Positions 33,792 to 43,455 of a DNA stretch of 64,000 nt are shown here, piece after piece. The notes under the pieces were generated by a model that saw only the letters and a program-made list of their open reading frames with translations, was not told the DNA's origin and did not search any database. This DNA comes from Candidatus Thorarchaeota archaeon MP11T_1 (GTDB taxonomy: Archaea > Asgardarchaeota > Thorarchaeia > Thorarchaeales > Thorarchaeaceae): positions 59,793-123,792 of the forward strand of contig PJET01000001.1 in the NCBI GenBank assembly GCA_002825515.1, given 5' to 3'. Position 1 is the first letter of the stretch. Each line of letters opens with the position of its first letter. The position numbers and the translations under genes are program-made.

Positions 33792-34774
33792 TCTCTCTTT
33801 CCCGAGTGTTTACGTTTCTTCTCTCTACGAGTGTACTCACGATATGCCTTGGGATATATCTCCGCAAGCTCCTCAATTGCTGGGAGCCGTTCATTGTATG
33901 GAATATATGATTCTCCTTGTTTAGCTTTAGCAATTTCTTTCTCTAAAAGAGGTCGAAGCTTCTTATTGATTTCATATCCAATGAAATGGCGATAGTTCAT
34001 TTTGGCGGCTACTGCGGTGGTGCCATTACCCATGAATGGGTCTAACACAACATCGCCAGGTTTTGAGGAGAAATCAATGCATTTTGAAACAACCTCAAGT
34101 GGTAGAGTTGTTGCATTCTTGGTAAGACCCGTGCGATACTGCCGCTTTACTGACCAAACATCCTCCGGGTAGTTTTCTATCTTGTTGAAAAAGTACTTCC
34201 GTGGATTCTTGACAAGAAGCACTATGTGATAGTGACTTGTAACAAATCGTTTCTTAGTATATACTCCAAAAGGGTAGTGCCAAATAAGATGATTAAGAGT
34301 CACAAGACCAGCATCTCGAGCACCATGAAGCACAGCGTCAAGATTTGTCCAACCACTGAAAATATAGGCGGATGATTCAGGTTTCATAATCCGGGGTAGC
34401 TCAGCAAGCCATCTACAAGTAAACTCATGATAGGACTCATCTGTTTCTTCATATCCCTCGATGACCAAGCGTTCATCTCTATTATAAACACTACTCTTGC
34501 CATCAAATGAAATCCCAAAAGGTGGGTCTGCAATAACCAGATCTATTGACTCATCGGGAATTTCTTTCATTCCCACAATACAGTCTTCGTATTTGATGAT
34601 ATCCAATTTGATTTTTGAGAATATTGACTCAGTTTTCGCATAGAGGCGTTTAGCTTCATCTCTAGACCAATCGAATGTTGGTTTGAAGTAGAACTCCGCG
34701 AGATTTGGGATATACCGTTTACTGCGTCCCTTCTTCTGTTCACCCTTCTCTTCTCGATCAGTATTCGTGGTCAT
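33788..34774 (-). CDS. Site-specific DNA methyltransferase (N4-cytosine/N6-adenine)
   Basis: About 328 residues from the ATG at 34774 with GTGAG six bases upstream (a GTG at 34786 is in frame). Catalytic motif IV DPPFGISFDGK is near the N-terminus and the SAM motif I region DPFMGNGTTAVAAKM is near the C-terminus, so this is the beta-type permuted arrangement. Target base and site cannot be read from sequence. No restriction enzyme is adjacent; the downstream coupled gene has an MCM-like appearance instead. May be a solitary methylase involved in regulation or replication. Confidence 0.88.
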   Translation of the reverse strand: MTTNTDREEKGEQKKGRSKRYIPNLAEFYFKPTFDWSRDEAKRLYAKTESIFSKIKLDIIKYEDCIVGMKEIPDESIDLVIADPPFGISFDGKSSVYNRDERLVIEGYEETDESYHEFTCRWLAELPRIMKPESSAYIFSGWTNLDAVLHGARDAGLVTLNHLIWHYPFGVYTKKRFVTSHYHIVLLVKNPRKYFFNKIENYPEDVWSVKRQYRTGLTKNATTLPLEVVSKCIDFSSKPGDVVLDPFMGNGTTAVAAKMNYRHFIGYEINKKLRPLLEKEIAKAKQGESYIPYNERLPAIEELAEIYPKAYREYTRREKKRKHSGKRD

Positions 34775-34846
34775 GTGCAGACTCACAATGATGTACGAGT
34801 CGATTCTTCTTAAGACTAGTCATTTTTTGTACTTGCTACAATCAAA

Positions 34847-35941
34847 TCACAGTATATCTGAGGGATCGACTCCTCGAGATATTGCACGTTTTGTCATCCA
34901 GTCAAGAGTATTGGTTGGTTGTTCGGGTTTGTTGGGAGATTCATCACGAACAAGCTCAAGCGCACCTTCAGGACAAACGACCGCACATACACCACATCCA
35001 ATGCATCTATTCTTGTCAACGTTGCACACATCTTCAGTAACACTAAGTGCGTCAAACTGGCATCTGTCAACACATGTTTCACAGGCTGTGCAAAGATCAG
35101 CATTCACAGTCATAATGAAGTCGGTCTTGATGTACTCGCGAGGATGTTCAAGCTTCTCGACGCCTCTGAGAACACCACAACAGCATGTGCAGCAGTTACA
35201 TATGAAGGTCCGTCCAGATTGCACATTGTAGGTACAATGAATAAGCCCAGCTTCTTCAGATTCTCTAAGAAGTCTGAGTGATTCCTCTTTAGTGATGGCT
35301 TTTGTGAGCTCGTCATCATCGTACGCATTCTCCTTGTTTGGAGCGAATGCGAGGCAGACTGATCTTGGAAAGTCGCAACCTTCACCAATCAAGTCCTTCT
35401 GCTTCCTGCAGACACATTCCCGAACTCCCCAAGAAGCAGAAGATTCAATCAACTGTTCAGCTTTCTCAAGACTGTGAATCTCTAGCTCCGTACTCACACT
35501 TTGATTGACTGGAATCACTTGAAAAATGACTGGTCTAGTTTCGACAACCTTCCTGAATCCAGTCTCATTTTGAAAATACTGCTCGAGGATTTGAGCAAAC
35601 TCCTCATCCATCCTGTTCAATTGCTCCTCATATATACCAACAGCAAAGGGCATCAAACCGTATTTTCTAGCCCCTGCGCTCTTTGACATCCAAGAGCTAA
35701 TCTGACCCTTCTTATGCATCGAGTCAAGAAACTTCTCTAGGTCGTCTTTTGGACGACTCAATCGATTGCTTATCTCATCCAAAGTTTCGCCACTAAGTTT
35801 CAGCTGACTAGCAAGTTCAGCCTCCTCAGCAGTGAATACCCACTCGAGTATTCTAAGATGAGATCCATCTTTCGCTGGTGGAAACCCATTTGGAATCTTG
35901 TCAAGTACAGCAGCGAGTTTCTCATATGGATTCATTGTCAT
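34847..35941 (-). CDS. 4Fe-4S ferredoxin-type protein with N-terminal helix-turn-helix-like part
   Basis: About 364 residues from M at 35941. The C-terminal part has two ferredoxin motifs, CTACETCVDRCQ and CIGCGVCAVVCPEGALEL, each [4Fe-4S]. Before it lie two more cysteine groups: VRECVCRKQKDLIGEGC and FICNCCTCCCGVL. The N-terminal 120 residues are helical and HTH-like (LKLSGETLDEISNRLSRPKD). It is typical of archaeal redox proteins of unknown partner. Single gene, minus strand. Confidence 0.75.
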   Translation of the reverse strand: MTMNPYEKLAAVLDKIPNGFPPAKDGSHLRILEWVFTAEEAELASQLKLSGETLDEISNRLSRPKDDLEKFLDSMHKKGQISSWMSKSAGARKYGLMPFAVGIYEEQLNRMDEEFAQILEQYFQNETGFRKVVETRPVIFQVIPVNQSVSTELEIHSLEKAEQLIESSASWGVRECVCRKQKDLIGEGCDFPRSVCLAFAPNKENAYDDDELTKAITKEESLRLLRESEEAGLIHCTYNVQSGRTFICNCCTCCCGVLRGVEKLEHPREYIKTDFIMTVNADLCTACETCVDRCQFDALSVTEDVCNVDKNRCIGCGVCAVVCPEGALELVRDESPNKPEQPTNTLDWMTKRAISRGVDPSDIL

Positions 35942-35984
35942 CACAATTCCATTGACATTGTACAAACCACTGATAACCCTTCTG

Positions 35985-37319
35985 TTATTCAGGACATTGG
36001 AGCTTAATTCCGAGTGGACTGAGTTCTTCGTTGACCGTTTCTACTATATTTACACACTCAAACCCTTTCCCAATCAAAATATGGGCTAGAGATTGTTGAA
36101 AGGGTGGAAGAAATGGGATTTCACTAGCAGCAAGTATCTCGTTATAGGCATCCTTTACACGAGGCTCAGTCAGGCAATTCTCTAGTTCATCAAGAGTCGT
36201 CCGTGTTTCTAGAAGCATTAATCCAATTTTTTTGAGAAATGCATCTTTTGGAACATTAACAGAGGGACCGAATAAACGCTCAACATTTTTCTTAAACCAG
36301 ACTTGCATTCTGTCCACACCGTATGCTGGGAGAACTATTGGTGAATCACCTTCTTTTTCTGGAGCAATGATTCTAATTAGACCGCGTTTTTCAGCTGAGA
36401 GGACAAAGTCAGAGAAGCGTCTGTAACCAATCTTGTCGGTTTCCAATCCACGTTCTCGAAGCTCAATTCCCAGTTCCATAAGAGTGAATGGCGGCCCCAC
36501 ATTGAGCCGCTCTTCTGCAACTTCTACCATGAACTTGAACGCTTGGTTGACCTCTTGTGACATTTTGACTGTTTCAGGAGATATCTTGTTGGGCAATGTT
36601 AGGATTGTACCGGGCAGATCCCCTTCTCGTATAATATAGTTTTGCGCTTCTGCCCAGTCCAAGAAATCGTTCCAATGACTAAAGCCAATTGCAGCCTCAT
36701 CAAAATCAGGATTTAAGGACTTCATCACATGCTTTGCATGTCCAACTCCGGGTTTACTACCTGTTTTACCTATTTCTCTAATTACCTCTTGTAATTGTAC
36801 AGCAGCAAGGTGTCTTAACTGAACTATACTCTGAACTGACTCGTCACAATCTTCAGGTCGAACACAGTCCAGAGCTGGTCTAAACGAGAAGATATCACTG
36901 TAAATCGTGGCAAGCTCCAGTAATTCAGATGCTGTGATTATTGGATTGCTGATTAACCACAATTCTACACCATGGTCTTTGAGTGCACCTGCTATTAGCT
37001 TGAAGTCACCATCACCAGTAATCAACACATAGCGTTTTGTTTCAGGATAGTGTATAAGATGGTCCATAATATAGGAGGCCATCTTGTAATCACTAGCGTT
37101 GTCTGATGATGAGGGGACATGAATCAGATCATAACCTAACTCGTACAATTCCTCAGCCATCTGGCGTCTGGGATCCCAATCAGCAAAGGCATACGCACGG
37201 GTGATTGTGCCTGTTTGGCGAATCCTCTCAGTCATAGCCTTATGCGTGGTAGATTCATCAGCTACGTTTTCCACGTCCCAGAAAATTGCCATTTGTTGTG
37301 CTGTCTGTGTGATGCTCAT
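35985..37319 (-). CDS. NYN-domain nuclease-like protein with LOTUS/OST-HTH-like repeats
   Basis: 444 residues from the ATG at 37319 (frame open to 37379). N-terminal NYN/PIN-like domain: AIFWDVENVAD gives the catalytic Asp; SDNASDYKMASYIMDHL and RYVLITGDGDFKLIAGALKD supply the other acidic residues. Then two to three segments that look like OST-HTH/LOTUS winged helices: about 180-250 (FSHWNDFLDWAEAQNYIIRE), 265-345 (GYRRFSDFVLSAEKRGLIRI), and a C-terminal helical part. This architecture resembles eukaryotic MARF1/limkain-b1, an RNA-decay factor. RNA binding and cleavage are plausible, not shown. Confidence 0.75.
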   Translation of the reverse strand: MSITQTAQQMAIFWDVENVADESTTHKAMTERIRQTGTITRAYAFADWDPRRQMAEELYELGYDLIHVPSSSDNASDYKMASYIMDHLIHYPETKRYVLITGDGDFKLIAGALKDHGVELWLISNPIITASELLELATIYSDIFSFRPALDCVRPEDCDESVQSIVQLRHLAAVQLQEVIREIGKTGSKPGVGHAKHVMKSLNPDFDEAAIGFSHWNDFLDWAEAQNYIIREGDLPGTILTLPNKISPETVKMSQEVNQAFKFMVEVAEERLNVGPPFTLMELGIELRERGLETDKIGYRRFSDFVLSAEKRGLIRIIAPEKEGDSPIVLPAYGVDRMQVWFKKNVERLFGPSVNVPKDAFLKKIGLMLLETRTTLDELENCLTEPRVKDAYNEILAASEIPFLPPFQQSLAHILIGKGFECVNIVETVNEELSPLGIKLQCPE

Positions 37320-37480
37320 TGAGAGAGGCACCCCATTTGGTATCCCTCTGAAACTGGTACTATAAGAGCTTGCTGACAAAGGGGATTATTCAGTTGCCTA
37401 AACCATTGTCCATAAAACATATGATATGACCAAATGGCTAATTCCTGTGAGTATAGAAATTTCTGTAGAGGACTGTTACT

Positions 37481-38905
37481 TTGGTTGACGTTGACGAAAC
37501 ATTGGAATTCGAGAGCATTGAAGATGCAGATGGAGCTAAAATTGAAACCAAAGAAACTGCCAGTGATGATGGAGCAGCAATCTCTTGGTTTGAGGCAGTT
37601 AGACGGACAGTGTCAAACAAAAACTTCACTATATTTCTCCTCACTGCATGGATCTATTCAAGTATGCAAGTCGTGAACAGATATTTTCCACTATACCTCA
37701 GAGATGTAGGTTTAGCATATGTCTTGGTTGCGGTGCTTGTATCACTCCTGACAGGAGTTTCGCTTGTTGGAGAGTTTGTGTCAGGGTATCTTGCTGATAA
37801 TTACGACCGACGAAAACTAGCGTCAATTACGATGGCGATTAACGGTATTGGTTATTTCATAATCGCTTTTTCCGGTGATATACTGATTATGGCGATAGGT
37901 TTCATGATGTTTGGAATTGCATCATTCACCGGTAAGGGTGGCACTGCATACATCATGGAGCAGATTGATCGTCGCCATGGCGGCGTTGCGGTCAGTCTTT
38001 TCACATTGGGGACTGTTTTCGGTCTTATCCCACTGTTCGCAGTAGGTGTTTTGTTGAATTTTGGAATGCAATTTCTCCCTGTGATGAGTACGATGTTTGT
38101 CATTTCAGGGATTGCATACATGATTTGTGCATTCATTAGAATAAGATGGCTTGATCCCACAGACCCGAGCAAACGTGCAAAAAAGTCAGACAGTGTAATC
38201 AGAGATTTCATTTCCGAGAATATTAGAAGTATAAAGCTATTAGCCCGTGTTTTTCCAGTGTTCATTACTGTTTTTTGTATAGATGCTTTGAGTGACGCAT
38301 TTTACGGATTTGCGAACTTATACTATGTGAATGAAACATTGGGTTTTGGTGTCAGTGATATCAACTTGATGCTTCTCTTGACTCTTATATTCTCAATACC
38401 ATTGACATTGTATCTTGGAAGACTATTTGACAAGCATGGGGGCAAGAAGCTCACACTGGTGGTTTATTCTGTAATGCCAATTGCTATCGGTCTTTTAATA
38501 GTCGCTCAAAATGTTCCGTACGTTGCGCCTACATCTTGGCTTGCTTTTGCAGATTCAATCTATCCGGGTTTGAGTGTATTGTTTTCTCTGGCATTCATAG
38601 CAACTGCCATCAAGTCAATCAATGATGTTCTTTGGATGTCAGTTATCAACACTTACATCCAGAAATCGTTGCCACGACAAGACCTTGGAAAAATGTTGAG
38701 TCTTACCACAGTGTTTGTCCTGTCTATTGCTACAATTGGTCAAATACCAGCTGGAGTGATATATGAGCTCTTCAGAGGAATTCCGCTGCTCTTCATGGCT
38801 CTTTCACTGAACTTTGTTATTCTCTACATTCTTGCAGCAAGAAATATAGAACCCAGAGTGAGTGTGGAAGAACTGGAAAAGGAATTAGAACAACAACATA
38901 GTTGA
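37481..38905 (+). CDS. Major facilitator superfamily transporter
   Basis: 474 residues. An acidic N-terminal tail of about 40 residues is followed by about twelve hydrophobic segments in two halves (from FTIFLLTAWIYSSMQVVNRY onward). The cytoplasmic loop 2-3 motif GYLADNYDRRKLASITM is the MFS A-motif (G-x3-D-x2-RRK). C-terminal half has GRLFDKHGGKKL as the repeated loop. Substrate unknown. Starts at TTG. Divergent from the NYN gene. Confidence 0.88.
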   Translation: MVDVDETLEFESIEDADGAKIETKETASDDGAAISWFEAVRRTVSNKNFTIFLLTAWIYSSMQVVNRYFPLYLRDVGLAYVLVAVLVSLLTGVSLVGEFVSGYLADNYDRRKLASITMAINGIGYFIIAFSGDILIMAIGFMMFGIASFTGKGGTAYIMEQIDRRHGGVAVSLFTLGTVFGLIPLFAVGVLLNFGMQFLPVMSTMFVISGIAYMICAFIRIRWLDPTDPSKRAKKSDSVIRDFISENIRSIKLLARVFPVFITVFCIDALSDAFYGFANLYYVNETLGFGVSDINLMLLLTLIFSIPLTLYLGRLFDKHGGKKLTLVVYSVMPIAIGLLIVAQNVPYVAPTSWLAFADSIYPGLSVLFSLAFIATAIKSINDVLWMSVINTYIQKSLPRQDLGKMLSLTTVFVLSIATIGQIPAGVIYELFRGIPLLFMALSLNFVILYILAARNIEPRVSVEELEKELEQQHS

Positions 38906-39012
38906 TTGTCTTAAGTTAAATAGGTAAAGATGCATGGTATATGGTCAGCGCCTAGACGCATAGTATGAACGAAGAGTATCAAAGCATGATTGGATACAAA
39001 ATTCTGTTATAG

Positions 39013-40077
39013 TTATTTACTCAGAAAATCTGTTGGAACATGGATGGCAAACTCACATGTATTATTTCCTTTCGTCAGAGATTGTACTATGTCTATCTTT
39101 ACAGGCTGTTCAAAGATACCTTCCCAAAGCTGTTTTGGCCATCCAGCTGAACAGTTGCAAAAGACTACTGGAGTTTCATCAAGACAGTCTCTAATTAAGG
39201 GACAGAAGCAGTAGGCCCTCCGTCTCTCGGCATCCGTTTTGGCCTCTTTATATGCAGTCGGATTGGCAGGACTCTTCTCTGAATAGATGATTGACCCTTC
39301 CCGTCGCAATTGTTTGGGATAGTATCCACCTCTAGAAATCATCGCTTCAATGACAGAATCAACACTGCCTGTTGATTGAAGGATCTCCCTCATTGGAGGA
39401 ATAAGTTCGATAGGAAAAACATGAGCACAGTGTGACAGTATTTCAAACTGCTGTTCATCGGTTGAATTTCTATCTAAAATTCTGAGAGCTTCGCAAAGGG
39501 CTTTTTGTCGAGCTGCAGCAGGTGAGTCAATATTAAGGCCACTCATTGGAGCCAAGATTTCTTTCCTAATCTCGGGACCCAGTACGGTTTCCAGCTTATT
39601 TGTGAATCTTCTTGTCCAATCATGGAGGATTGCCTGAATCTCTATCACAGTATCTTCTGGGCGACTTGGATCAAAATGATGAAAGACTTCCCTCGTTGAC
39701 TCAGCAATTGGATGACCCCTCTCATACGTGTATTTAGAAACCGCTCTGTATGCTTCTCCTATACCTGCATAGGGGCCTCGATATGTTGTCGTCATTGCTT
39801 CTTCTGCTGAGAGAGTGGCGGACATAACCTCATCCCTCACGACCTGTTGCTTTACGGGAAGACATACATCCATGTCATGTCCTAGCTCATCACTAACGCC
39901 CCAATGATGAATTACAATTGGACTTCCAGCAGCATCTATTCCAGCAATTTCCTTGAGTCTGATGAAAGCTTCTGGAAGATCACTCACTTCTCCGTGAATT
40001 CTAGTTCGAGCTACTAGAATTTCGTCAAGTAATTTGTATTCAACATTCTCTTCGGATTTTTTTACCATCATAACCAC
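39013..40077 (-). CDS. GyrI-like domain protein with C-terminal cysteine-rich domain
   Basis: 354 residues. N-terminal 160 or so resemble an AraC effector/GyrI-like domain: LVARTRIHGEVSDLPEAFI, then TYRGPYAGIGEAYRAVSKYT and STREVFHHFDPSRPEDTV. The C-terminal part has cysteines in YCFCPLIRDC and VVFCNCSAGWPKQLWEGIFE and ends CEFAIHVP, resembling L-2-amino-thiazoline-4-carboxylate hydrolase-like/V4R-type pockets. Probably a ligand-binding protein. No DNA-binding domain seen. Confidence 0.65.
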   Translation of the reverse strand: MVMMVKKSEENVEYKLLDEILVARTRIHGEVSDLPEAFIRLKEIAGIDAAGSPIVIHHWGVSDELGHDMDVCLPVKQQVVRDEVMSATLSAEEAMTTTYRGPYAGIGEAYRAVSKYTYERGHPIAESTREVFHHFDPSRPEDTVIEIQAILHDWTRRFTNKLETVLGPEIRKEILAPMSGLNIDSPAAARQKALCEALRILDRNSTDEQQFEILSHCAHVFPIELIPPMREILQSTGSVDSVIEAMISRGGYYPKQLRREGSIIYSEKSPANPTAYKEAKTDAERRRAYCFCPLIRDCLDETPVVFCNCSAGWPKQLWEGIFEQPVKIDIVQSLTKGNNTCEFAIHVPTDFLSK

Positions 40078-40217
40078 TCAGGAATTTGTCTTTGAGATTG
40101 TATATCAATTGCAAGTTTGTAGCAAGAATTTAGTAGTGTATTTTATTTTCAATTTTGGCTGCCCACATCATGCTAAATTTAAGAGTGTAGAAATTGCGTG
40201 ATTGATTGGTCAACAAT

Positions 40218-41654
40218 ATGAAGAGTGATGCTTGGGACTGGATTTCAGATAACGAGAAACTGATTATAGAAACGAGTGATAAAATATGGAATCTCGCTGA
40301 GCTCGGTCTTTTAGAAGAGAAGTCAGCCACGTTTCTTTCATCAATCTTGGAGAATCATGGATTCCGCATAGAGATGGGCGTCGCAGATATGCCAACTGCA
40401 TTCGTCGCCACGTATGGAAAAGGATCACCAATTATTGGATTCATGGGAGAATATGACGCATTACCGGGATTGTCTCAAAAACCAGTTCCATATCAAGACC
40501 CGGTAGAAGATGGTGCACCGGGACATGGATGTGGACATAATATACACGGAGTCACCGGAGTGATGGGAGCTATTGCCACAAAAGTTGTAATGGAGAAACA
40601 TGGATTAATAGGAACTCTCAAGTTTTTTGGAACTCCTGCAGAAGAAACATACAGTGGAAAAGTGTTCATGGTCAGAGCTGGTTGCTTCGATGGTGTGGAT
40701 GCTGTATTGAGCCATCACCCAGGTCATTTTAATGTTGCAGGATTAGGTAGCACCCTTGCAATGAATTCAGCGAAATTCCACTTCTATGGCACGACAGCAC
40801 ATGCTGCGGCCACTCCTTATGTTGGAAGGAGTGCACTTGATGCGATTGAACTCATGAACATAGGTGTGAACTTCATGAGGGAACATATTGTTCAAGAAGC
40901 AAGAGTACATTATGTTGTAGAATCTGGAGGTTTACAGCCAAATGTTGTACCCGACTATGCTCGCAGTTGGTACTACATCCGGGCACCCGAACGTGAGCAA
41001 GTGGACCAAATCTATGATTGGGTGATAAAGATTGCAGAAGGTGCAGCATTGATGACTCAGACCAAACTAAAGGTTGAGTTCATTGAAGGTCTCTCAAATG
41101 AGCTTCCAAATAAGGGTTTGAGCGAGCTCGTGACCGCTAACATGCGAGAGGTTGGAGCACCTGAATATAGTGAGGAAGAGATGAAATTCGCAGAAGAGAT
41201 GGCAAAGACAGTATCGAAAGAGGCGAAGATTGAGCAATTAAGAGCATCCAAACGACCTAGATGGGAGCAATTAGTTGAAAACAATGTGCATATCGATCGT
41301 GAGATACATGAACCGTGGGATGAAGGAATAGTGTTTCCAGGTTCTACGGACACTGGAGATGTCAGCTGGATTGCGCCAACCATGGAATTCGGAACAGCTA
41401 CAGCGACCCTCGAGGCAGCTGGTCATGATTGGCAATATACAGCTTGTTGTGGAATGAGCATTGGGCATAAATCCCTCATTTTTGCGACGAAAGTCATGGC
41501 TGGATCCGCAGTTGACATTATCACGAAACCAGAACTTCTCAAAAGAATAAAGGATGAACACACTAAGAAAATGGTGGGTAAGAAGTACATTTGTCCTATT
41601 CCAAGAGAAGTGAAACCACCTTTGGACATGGCAAAAGAAAAAGCTATGAAGTGA
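40218..41654 (+). CDS. M20D-family amidohydrolase (AbgB-like)
   Basis: 478 residues from the ATG at 40218 (TTG at 40206 also in frame). GHGCGHNIHGVTGVMGA holds the Cys/His metal ligands of the aminobenzoyl-glutamate/IAA-amino acid hydrolase group; FGTPAEETYSGKVFMV gives the catalytic Glu pair; FYGTTAHAAATPYVGRSALD covers the dimer domain. FPGSTDTGDVSWIAPT is the C-terminal metal region. It would cleave an amide bond of a folate-like or N-acyl amino acid substrate. A TATA-like TAAATTTAAG lies near 40171. Confidence 0.88.
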   Translation: MKSDAWDWISDNEKLIIETSDKIWNLAELGLLEEKSATFLSSILENHGFRIEMGVADMPTAFVATYGKGSPIIGFMGEYDALPGLSQKPVPYQDPVEDGAPGHGCGHNIHGVTGVMGAIATKVVMEKHGLIGTLKFFGTPAEETYSGKVFMVRAGCFDGVDAVLSHHPGHFNVAGLGSTLAMNSAKFHFYGTTAHAAATPYVGRSALDAIELMNIGVNFMREHIVQEARVHYVVESGGLQPNVVPDYARSWYYIRAPEREQVDQIYDWVIKIAEGAALMTQTKLKVEFIEGLSNELPNKGLSELVTANMREVGAPEYSEEEMKFAEEMAKTVSKEAKIEQLRASKRPRWEQLVENNVHIDREIHEPWDEGIVFPGSTDTGDVSWIAPTMEFGTATATLEAAGHDWQYTACCGMSIGHKSLIFATKVMAGSAVDIITKPELLKRIKDEHTKKMVGKKYICPIPREVKPPLDMAKEKAMK

Positions 41655-41706
41655 CCAAACGTGTCGTAGTGATGAATTTATTGAGTGATTGTCTATGCAG
41701 AACCGT

Positions 41707-42102
41707 TCATTCAATTCGAAATCTCATAGCTGACCAAGTGTCATCAAGGGCTATTTGGTGAACCGCCTTGAGTCCAAGTTCCTTGGCATAATTCCAGATA
41801 CTATCCCTGTTAATATCAGTCTTAATTTTCGAGCCTCCCTTCGGGTAGGAAACCCAAAGCCATCCATCATGCTTCAAATGGACTTTCAGTGCACCAAGTT
41901 GTTGTTCCATCTCTTTACGGTTCAAGAGGAAAACCTGAATGAAATCATTTTCATCACGGAGAGCAGTAGTGATTGTTGCACCTTTAGGAAGAGGTTCAAG
42001 CCGCGATGGATAGTCTTCTGGAGCGTTTACTAAAAGTATGTGATAATTCTCTTTGATGAACAACTTGGCTGCAAGAGGTTTTCTTGATGACACAACCATC
42101 AC
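41707..42102 (-). CDS. DUF3052-family protein
   Basis: 131 residues. LAAKLFIKENYHILLVNAPE then PKGATITTALRDENDFIQVF, GWLWVSYPKGGSKIKTDINR and HQIALDDTWSAMRFRIE are the DUF3052 pattern. Members are often encoded near metabolism genes and their function is unknown. Divergent from the inositol-phosphatase gene, sharing a 58-base promoter region. Confidence 0.75.
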   Translation of the reverse strand: MMVVSSRKPLAAKLFIKENYHILLVNAPEDYPSRLEPLPKGATITTALRDENDFIQVFLLNRKEMEQQLGALKVHLKHDGWLWVSYPKGGSKIKTDINRDSIWNYAKELGLKAVHQIALDDTWSAMRFRIE

Positions 42103-42133
42103 GCTTCTTAAATCGCAGACTTGCTAGAGGTTC

Positions 42134-42145
42134 TTATTATATAAT
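42134..42145 (+). promoter_or_regulatory. TATA box giving a probably leaderless transcript
   Basis: TTATTATATAAT lies 16-27 bases before the TTG start at 42161; transcription starting about 25 bases on would begin at the start codon, a leaderless mRNA as is common in archaea. Confidence 0.5.
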
Positions 42146-42160
42146 CGGATAGTTACGAGA

Positions 42161-42937
42161 TTGAGCTTGGAGAATTCAGATAGACTACTCTCTTTTGCAG
42201 AGGAGGTTGCAGTTGGAGCAGGAAAGGTGACAATGGAGTATTTTCTTAGAAACATCGAGATTGAAAGAAAGCAGGATGAAACTCCAGTTACAATAGCGGA
42301 CAGGATGACAGAGGAATACATCAGAAAAAGGATCGAGTCTGAATTTCCCACCCATTCTATTCTTGGAGAGGAAGAGGGAGAAACTTCGCGCGATTCATCA
42401 TATCGCTGGATAATAGACCCAATTGATGGTACGCAGTCTTTTATTCGTGGTATCCCATTATATACGGTTCTTCTTGCTCTCGAATATCAAGGAGAGCCCC
42501 ATGTGGGAGTTATTCACGCACCTGCAATTGAGGAAACAGTTTCAGCGGCAAAAGGATTCGGAGCTTTCTACAATGGGATTCGATGTCAAGTGAGTACAAC
42601 AACGCATCTGAAAGATGCATGGGTCCAAGTTACCGACTATGCCGACCTTTCTAGACAGCAACCCACGTTTGCTAAGAATCTCTTGGCTGAGTCATATTCC
42701 TGCAGAGCCTGGGGAGATGCATATGGATATCTTCTGGTAGCAACAGGCAGAGTCGATGTAATGATTGACCCTATCATGAATAGTTGGGACATTGCGCCAT
42801 TAAAACCAATAATCACCGAAGCAGGAGGAAAGTTCACCGACATCGACGGGTCAGATACTGAAATGGGAACCTCATCTCTTGCATGCAATTCTATGCTTCA
42901 TAAGGAACTAATGGACTTGAGAGTGTGTAAATCATGA
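42161..42937 (+). CDS. Inositol-monophosphatase-family phosphatase
   Basis: 258 residues. Metal-site motifs: LGEEEGE (Glu), WIIDPIDGTQSFIRGIP (DPxDGT) and WGDAYGYLLVATGRVDVMID with SWDIAPLKPIITEAGG (WDxAP). Family members act on myo-inositol-1-P, histidinol-P or fructose-1,6-bisP; DPIDGTQSF with the length is closest to histidinol-phosphatase/inositol types, not decidable here. TTG start. ATGA overlap with the next gene. Confidence 0.88.
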   Translation: MSLENSDRLLSFAEEVAVGAGKVTMEYFLRNIEIERKQDETPVTIADRMTEEYIRKRIESEFPTHSILGEEEGETSRDSSYRWIIDPIDGTQSFIRGIPLYTVLLALEYQGEPHVGVIHAPAIEETVSAAKGFGAFYNGIRCQVSTTTHLKDAWVQVTDYADLSRQQPTFAKNLLAESYSCRAWGDAYGYLLVATGRVDVMIDPIMNSWDIAPLKPIITEAGGKFTDIDGSDTEMGTSSLACNSMLHKELMDLRVCKS

Positions 42938-43452
42938 AAACTGCTCTACTGGTAATCGATATGCAGCTTGGTAATTTTATTGGAGATGACCCGATTGTAG
43001 ATGCAGACAGCCTTCTAAATCAAGTATCTAAGCTCATTGAGAAGGCTCGTGATGCAGGAACCCAAATAATCTATATTCAGAATTCGGGTGATTCGGGAAG
43101 TCCAGATGAATATGGAACAAGTGGATGGAATATCCATCCAGATATTGCGCCTGAAAAACATGATTTGGTGATTGAGAAAAAAACTCCAGACTCATTTCAT
43201 GAAACTAAATTGAAGGATGAACTTGATTCGAGAAAAATCAAACGTCTTGTCATCACAGGACTACAAACAGAGTATTGCATCGACACTACTTGTCGATCTG
43301 CTTTTTCAAAAGGGTACGAAGTTGTGTTGGTAAAAGATGCTCATGGAACATGGAACTCTGTTCTTACAGCAACTCAAATTATCAATCATCATAATGAATT
43401 ATTGGGAAGTTGGTTTGCTAAACTTTCAACGGTTGAAGATCTATTGTTATAG
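42934..43452 (+). CDS. Isochorismatase-family cysteine hydrolase
   Basis: 172 residues. ALLVIDMQLGNF has the catalytic Asp, DLVIEKKTPDSFHET the Lys, and VITGLQTEYCIDTTCRSAF the catalytic Cys in GxxTxxCVxxT-like context, plus the terminal KDAHGTWN. Hydrolases of this family act on nicotinamide, isochorismate or other amides. Overlaps the phosphatase by ATGA; convergent with the GTPase. Confidence 0.88.
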   Translation: MKTALLVIDMQLGNFIGDDPIVDADSLLNQVSKLIEKARDAGTQIIYIQNSGDSGSPDEYGTSGWNIHPDIAPEKHDLVIEKKTPDSFHETKLKDELDSRKIKRLVITGLQTEYCIDTTCRSAFSKGYEVVLVKDAHGTWNSVLTATQIINHHNELLGSWFAKLSTVEDLLL

Positions 43453-43455
43453 TCT

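Noticed and set aside
33788..34774. Full restriction-modification system
   Set aside because: No endonuclease motif is visible in the coupled gene or next to the methyltransferase.
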